Assembly: GCA_002307095.1 (NCBI GenBank)
Contig: DBTO01000193.1
Span: 1 to 8,869, forward strand
From: Sulfurospirillum sp. UBA1314
Lineage (GTDB): Bacteria > Campylobacterota > Campylobacteria > Campylobacterales > Sulfurospirillaceae
Reading direction: 5' to 3'
DNA length: 8,869 bases
Shown: in pieces, positions 5,656 to 8,869 of the stretch
Layout: each line of letters starts with the position of its first letter
How positions within the stretch are numbered: position 1 is the first letter of the stretch
Program-made: the position numbers and the translations under genes
Notes under the pieces: model-generated
Seen by the model: only the letters and a program-made list of their open reading frames with translations
The model's database searches: none
Told to the model about the DNA's origin: nothing

Positions 5656-5697
5656 AGGGGTACATAGGGGGAGTCATTACGTCACAAAAAGCCAACA

Positions 5698-7950
5698 TCA
5701 CTCCATTTGATCCTTTTGATCGTAAAAATAGACTTGGCTACGTCCATGCTCTTTAGCTTGGTACATTGCAAGGTCGGCTTCTTTGAGCACCATCGCACCC
5801 TCTTTGTTGGCATTATCGCCAAAAATAGTGCATCCTATGCTTGCCCCTAGAAGATAATTACCGTGTGCAAGGGAATAAGGTTCGCACAAAAAGGAGAGAA
5901 TTTTTTTAGCGATGCTTTGTGTGAGATGGTGAGCAATTCCTTTTTGATTGCCAAGATTTTTGAGTAAAACGATAAACTCATCGCCTCCAAGGCGTGCAAC
6001 CATGTCACTTTCGCGAATACTCTCTTTGAGCCTTGAAGCGGCTTGGATAAGCACCATGTCCCCTGCATCGTGCCCATGTGTATCGTTGAGCTCTTTAAAA
6101 TAGTCCAAATCGATAAAAAGAACGGCTCCAAAATGTCTCTCATCAATACTATGACGTAGCGTTTGTTCAAGGGTTTGGTCGAGTAAACGACGGTTTGCGA
6201 GGTGGGTGAGCGGATCGTAATACGCCAGTGCTTGAATCTGCTGTTGTGCCACTTTATGGATCGTGATATCGTTAAAATTAGCAATATAATGGGTTGTTTT
6301 GCCTTTAGCATCGCGAATGGTGGTGATCGTGATGGATTCGGCATAGAGTTCACCATTTTTGCGTCTGTTCCACAGTTCTCCTTGCCAATAACCGTGTTCC
6401 AAAAGTGCTTTCCACATCACTTCATAAAAGGCACTATCATGTTCGTTTGATTTTAAAATACGGGGTGTTTGCCCAATAATCTCATCATCCCTATACCCCG
6501 TGATGCGCGTAAAGGCTTCGTTTACTTTGACCACTCTCTCTTTGGCATCCGTGATGAGAATCGCCTCTTGTGTTTCAAATGCAACGGCAGAGAGGTGCAG
6601 TTGTTCGGCTCTTTTTTGGACATCAATGTTGATGTAAACGCCTGTCAAAAGCAGCGGTTCTCCCTCTTTGGATAATTCAATCACTTTACCGCGTACTTGA
6701 ACCCAAACCCATGTTTCATTCGTTGTTTTCATACGCCTTTCAATCAGAAAACTTGAATACGCCTCAATTTGTTCCCTGATCGATAAACGCATAGTGGAAG
6801 CATCTTCAGGGTGGGTGAGTGCAACAATTTTTTCCCACGAAGGCTCAAACGCATCAGGACTAAACCCTAAAAGAAGGAAGCATTGAGGATCCCACGTAAT
6901 CTGATGCGTTTTTAAATTCCATGTCCAAAGTCCTGTTTGGGTCGCTTCCATAGCTACGCGGAACTGCTTTTCATAAGAGAGCTGAGCTCGCTGACGCTCA
7001 TTCTCTTTATAGTAACGTACAATCAATGTCAGAGAAAGAATACCGGAGAAAACGATCAGCAACGCGGTAATACCCAACACTTTTTTACGCTCTTTATCCC
7101 AATAACCAAGGGCATTGGTTTCATTGGTTTGTATTTCAACCACAAAAGGTAGAAATTTTGCCACACGAAAGACATTGAGTGTAGGGTGTTCGTGCATCTC
7201 TATATGCGTGAAAAAATCTTCATGATCTTTGGGGTGTAAACGGGTGTAATGCGAAGAACCTAGTTTAGCGTTAGCATTTGTGGAAAAAAGCAAAATACCA
7301 TCGATTCTCCACAAAGAGACACTCCCTTGCTCAACAGGAAGGGTGCTGGTGTAGCGATTGTTGAGGTAATCTGTGTTGAGATTGACGCTGATAAAATAAG
7401 CGTGTTTTTCAAAAAAGACTTTTTTAAGCAAAGGGAGAAAACTGATCGCATCGGCACGAATGGGATCACGCCCTGTACTGATGCGTCCAACATCAAAATC
7501 CCTTCCTTCCCAAGGTACCCCAATGCGTAGCAGCGGAGTTTCTCCAAAAGGAATAGGCAAAAAAGTATTCAAAGGAATTTTTTGACCTAAATTGGGTTCA
7601 TGAGAGCTGGCAATAATGACCCCATTTTCATCTAAAAGTGAGAGGGAGCGCAGATAAGGGGCATTGTGCAATAATTCAGTAAAGACAGGAAAAAGTGCTT
7701 CTTGCGAAACGTGTTCATTGCTTAAGGGGGGAATGCGATCTATCGTAAGGCTCATGTGCTGAAGGATCTGTGAAAAGTGCTCTTCAAGCGTATAGGCATG
7801 AAGGTTCGCAATGTGATGATGGGTTTGAATCGCCTCTTGGCGCAAATTTGAATACGCTAGTACAATGAGTCCTATCAGAAAACAGACGATCACAAGCCCT
7901 GCAAAAAAATAGCGTATGATTTTTTTCTCAGTTTTCAAAAACGATTTCAT
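5698..7950 (-). CDS. Membrane-bound diguanylate cyclase (Cache-like sensor, two PAS, GGDEF)
   Basis: Protein of 750 residues that should make cyclic di-GMP from two GTP. Domain order: transmembrane helix (about 13-33); a periplasmic region of about 255 residues resembling Cache sensors (about 35-288); a second helix (about 291-312); a short linker; PAS 1 (about 325-447, with THPED and ITGY-like features of PAS_3 type); PAS 2 (about 452-570, ITGYRDDEIIGQTPRIL and WNRRKNGELYAE); and GGDEF (about 572-745). The active site is intact: GGDEF at 655-659, Asp614 in FIDLDYFK and Asn622/Asp631 for guanine. The product-inhibition site R-E-S-D (646-649) sits the canonical five residues upstream. There is no EAL domain. 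The ATG lies 3 nt after the stop of the binding-protein gene with no good ribosome binding site, so translational coupling is likely. The ligand is unknown. Confidence 0.92.
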   Translation of the reverse strand: MKSFLKTEKKIIRYFFAGLVIVCFLIGLIVLAYSNLRQEAIQTHHHIANLHAYTLEEHFSQILQHMSLTIDRIPPLSNEHVSQEALFPVFTELLHNAPYLRSLSLLDENGVIIASSHEPNLGQKIPLNTFLPIPFGETPLLRIGVPWEGRDFDVGRISTGRDPIRADAISFLPLLKKVFFEKHAYFISVNLNTDYLNNRYTSTLPVEQGSVSLWRIDGILLFSTNANAKLGSSHYTRLHPKDHEDFFTHIEMHEHPTLNVFRVAKFLPFVVEIQTNETNALGYWDKERKKVLGITALLIVFSGILSLTLIVRYYKENERQRAQLSYEKQFRVAMEATQTGLWTWNLKTHQITWDPQCFLLLGFSPDAFEPSWEKIVALTHPEDASTMRLSIREQIEAYSSFLIERRMKTTNETWVWVQVRGKVIELSKEGEPLLLTGVYINIDVQKRAEQLHLSAVAFETQEAILITDAKERVVKVNEAFTRITGYRDDEIIGQTPRILKSNEHDSAFYEVMWKALLEHGYWQGELWNRRKNGELYAESITITTIRDAKGKTTHYIANFNDITIHKVAQQQIQALAYYDPLTHLANRRLLDQTLEQTLRHSIDERHFGAVLFIDLDYFKELNDTHGHDAGDMVLIQAASRLKESIRESDMVARLGGDEFIVLLKNLGNQKGIAHHLTQSIAKKILSFLCEPYSLAHGNYLLGASIGCTIFGDNANKEGAMVLKEADLAMYQAKEHGRSQVYFYDQKDQME

Positions 7951-7953
7951 GGC

Positions 7954-8736
7954 TTATTCGCTAAAAATGATAGGCTCAAGGTGATGACGCTTCGCCGCTT
8001 CCAAAAGCCTTCCATCGTGCTTAATCGCTACGATAAATGCTTCGACTCTCTCTTGTAATCTAGACTCGCTTTGAGCCATTGCCCATCCATAGGGAACGAC
8101 ATGAAACGCTTGGGTTGGCGCAATGAGTTTTGCCCACTCGCGCTCTTCAACCATGCGAATCCCAAAAGGATAATCGGTCATGAAGACATCCGCACGTCCT
8201 GCTTCGACCTCTTGTTCCCTTGCATGTAACGAATCAACGATAAGTAGTTTGGCTTTTTTCAGGCTCTTTTGCATGAGTGCTACATGGTATGTTCCTTTTG
8301 CCACGGCAACCACGACGCCTTTTTGATCGATGTCGTCCCATGTTTGAATGCGTTTATTGCTTTTAGAGGTGACCGCATAGACATCGCTTGCAAGGTGAGG
8401 AGAACTTAGATAAAGACGTTCTTTGCGCTCTGGCGTATGACCGATGGCAAACATCGCAATATCGCATTTTTGGGTCGTAATGTCTTGAATCAACGTAGCA
8501 AAGGAGCTCTCTTTAAACGCAAGACTCACACCTAATTCTTGGGCAAACTCTTTCGCAAGATCGACATCAATACCCACGAGTTCTTGGGTTCGAGGATTGA
8601 CATACGAAATACCATAATACTCAGGCCAGATGCAGACACGAATCTTTTTAGACTCTAAAATAGAAGAGAGCACGTCAGCACACAGTGAAGAACTCACCGT
8701 TATGAGCAGCATAAAGATTAAAAATAGATGTGCCAT
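7954..8736 (-). CDS. Amino-acid-type periplasmic substrate-binding protein (SBP_bac_3 family)
   Basis: Protein of 260 residues from the chosen start. It has a signal peptide (MAHLFLIFMLLITVSSSLCA, then DVLSS) and a family 3 solute-binding fold: KIRVCIWPEYYGISYVN (31-47), GIDVDLAKEFAQELG (55-69), the TPERKERLYLSSPHL motif (101-115), WDDIDQKGVVVAVAKGTY (133-150) and ADVFMTDYP (182-190). Arg104 and Asp188 match the residues that hold the carboxylate and amino groups of amino acids in this family, so an amino acid or related ligand is likely. An ATG at 8787 would give 17 more residues, but it lies upstream of the -10 box and spoils the signal peptide; the ATG at 8736 has GGAAGG 9 nt upstream. No permease or ATPase gene is adjacent. 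The next gene is a diguanylate cyclase 3 nt away, suggesting a sensing role. Confidence 0.88.
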   Translation of the reverse strand: MAHLFLIFMLLITVSSSLCADVLSSILESKKIRVCIWPEYYGISYVNPRTQELVGIDVDLAKEFAQELGVSLAFKESSFATLIQDITTQKCDIAMFAIGHTPERKERLYLSSPHLASDVYAVTSKSNKRIQTWDDIDQKGVVVAVAKGTYHVALMQKSLKKAKLLIVDSLHAREQEVEAGRADVFMTDYPFGIRMVEEREWAKLIAPTQAFHVVPYGWAMAQSESRLQERVEAFIVAIKHDGRLLEAAKRHHLEPIIFSE

Positions 8737-8775
8737 ACGTGTCAACCTTCCATAAATACAAATGTTAGGATTCGT

Positions 8776-8784
8776 AGTATAACA
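8776..8784 (-). promoter_or_regulatory. Extended -10 promoter of the binding-protein/diguanylate-cyclase operon
   Basis: On the minus strand TGTTATACT forms an extended -10 element (TATACT is the complement of 8776-8781). Transcription should start near 8769, about 33 nt before the ATG at 8736. This supports that start over the ATG at 8787. No clear -35 hexamer is visible. Confidence 0.6.
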
Positions 8785-8821
8785 CAAAAAGATTTCCTAA
8801 ATTCATAATTTACCCAAATCG

Positions 8822-8830
8822 TGCTAGAAT
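8822..8830 (+). promoter_or_regulatory. Extended -10 promoter of the gene starting at 8859
   Basis: TGCTAGAAT is an extended -10 element on the plus strand, with an AT-rich upstream stretch and no clear -35. Transcription should start near 8837. It is back to back with the promoter of the minus-strand binding-protein operon, the two -10 boxes being about 45 bp apart. Confidence 0.6.
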
Positions 8831-8858
8831 AAAGAGACTAAAGTGAAAGGAGTTTACA

Positions 8859-8869
8859 ATGTTTGTTAA
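8859..8869 (+). CDS. Start of an unidentified gene, cut by the window end
   Basis: ATG at 8859 preceded by a strong ribosome binding site, AAAGGAG (8846-8852), with 6-nt spacing and a promoter further upstream. Only three full codons (M-F-V) and two bases of the next are present, so the product cannot be named. Confidence 0.6.

Noticed and set aside
24..5656. CRISPR array from the repeated palindromes
   Set aside because: Repeat unit is only 10-14 bp and spacing varies from about 0.5 to 1.5 kb, with genes in between.
8737..8787. Longer start for the binding protein at 8787
   Set aside because: The -10 box at 8776-8781 predicts a transcript starting after this ATG, the extra residues disturb the signal peptide, and the ATG at 8736 has a clear ribosome binding site.

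Overview
The window looks like chromosomal DNA of a Campylobacterota (epsilonproteobacterial) anaerobe, most probably Sulfurospirillum or a close relative. This is judged from gene content (tungstate transporter, FdhD, a ModE-like regulator without a metal-binding domain), short tightly packed genes, extended -10 promoters and the protein style; no marker gene is present to prove it. There are nine intact or partial protein genes, one clear pseudogene, and no rRNA, tRNA, CRISPR array or insertion sequence that I can recognise.

Layout. (1) 1-1627, plus strand: the terminator of an upstream gene, then a promoter and a two-gene overlapping operon of fdhD (sulfurtransferase that activates formate dehydrogenase) and a ModE-type winged-helix regulator with an unusual duplicated Cys-containing N-terminal region. 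(2) 1722-4401: a hairpin between convergent genes, then a tungstate ABC transporter arranged divergently, with tupA (binding protein, minus strand) facing away from tupB-tupC (permease and ATPase, plus strand, ATGA overlap). (3) 4402-5697: a quieter region with a possible coding remnant, a secreted protein of unknown function, and a decayed major-facilitator transporter with a frameshift and missing segments. (4) 5698-8736, minus strand: a two-gene operon of an amino-acid-type periplasmic binding protein followed 3 nt later by a membrane-bound Cache-like/PAS/PAS/GGDEF diguanylate cyclase. (5) 8788-8869: promoter, ribosome binding site and first codons of a divergent gene that runs off the window.

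Functional picture. Blocks 1 and 2 fit together: TupABC brings in tungstate (or molybdate), FdhD sulfurates the metal cofactor of formate dehydrogenase, and the ModE-like protein is a natural candidate to regulate metal uptake or use. Block 4 is an apparent sense-and-signal unit linking a periplasmic ligand to cyclic di-GMP.

The most striking non-gene signal is a 10-bp perfect palindrome, TTACATGTAA, that occurs seven times between positions 24 and 5655 and never in the last 3.2 kb. It lies in genes (in two reading frames), between genes, against ribosome binding sites, at a terminator foot and at the edge of the pseudogene. It is nearly always followed by AAG on the plus strand.
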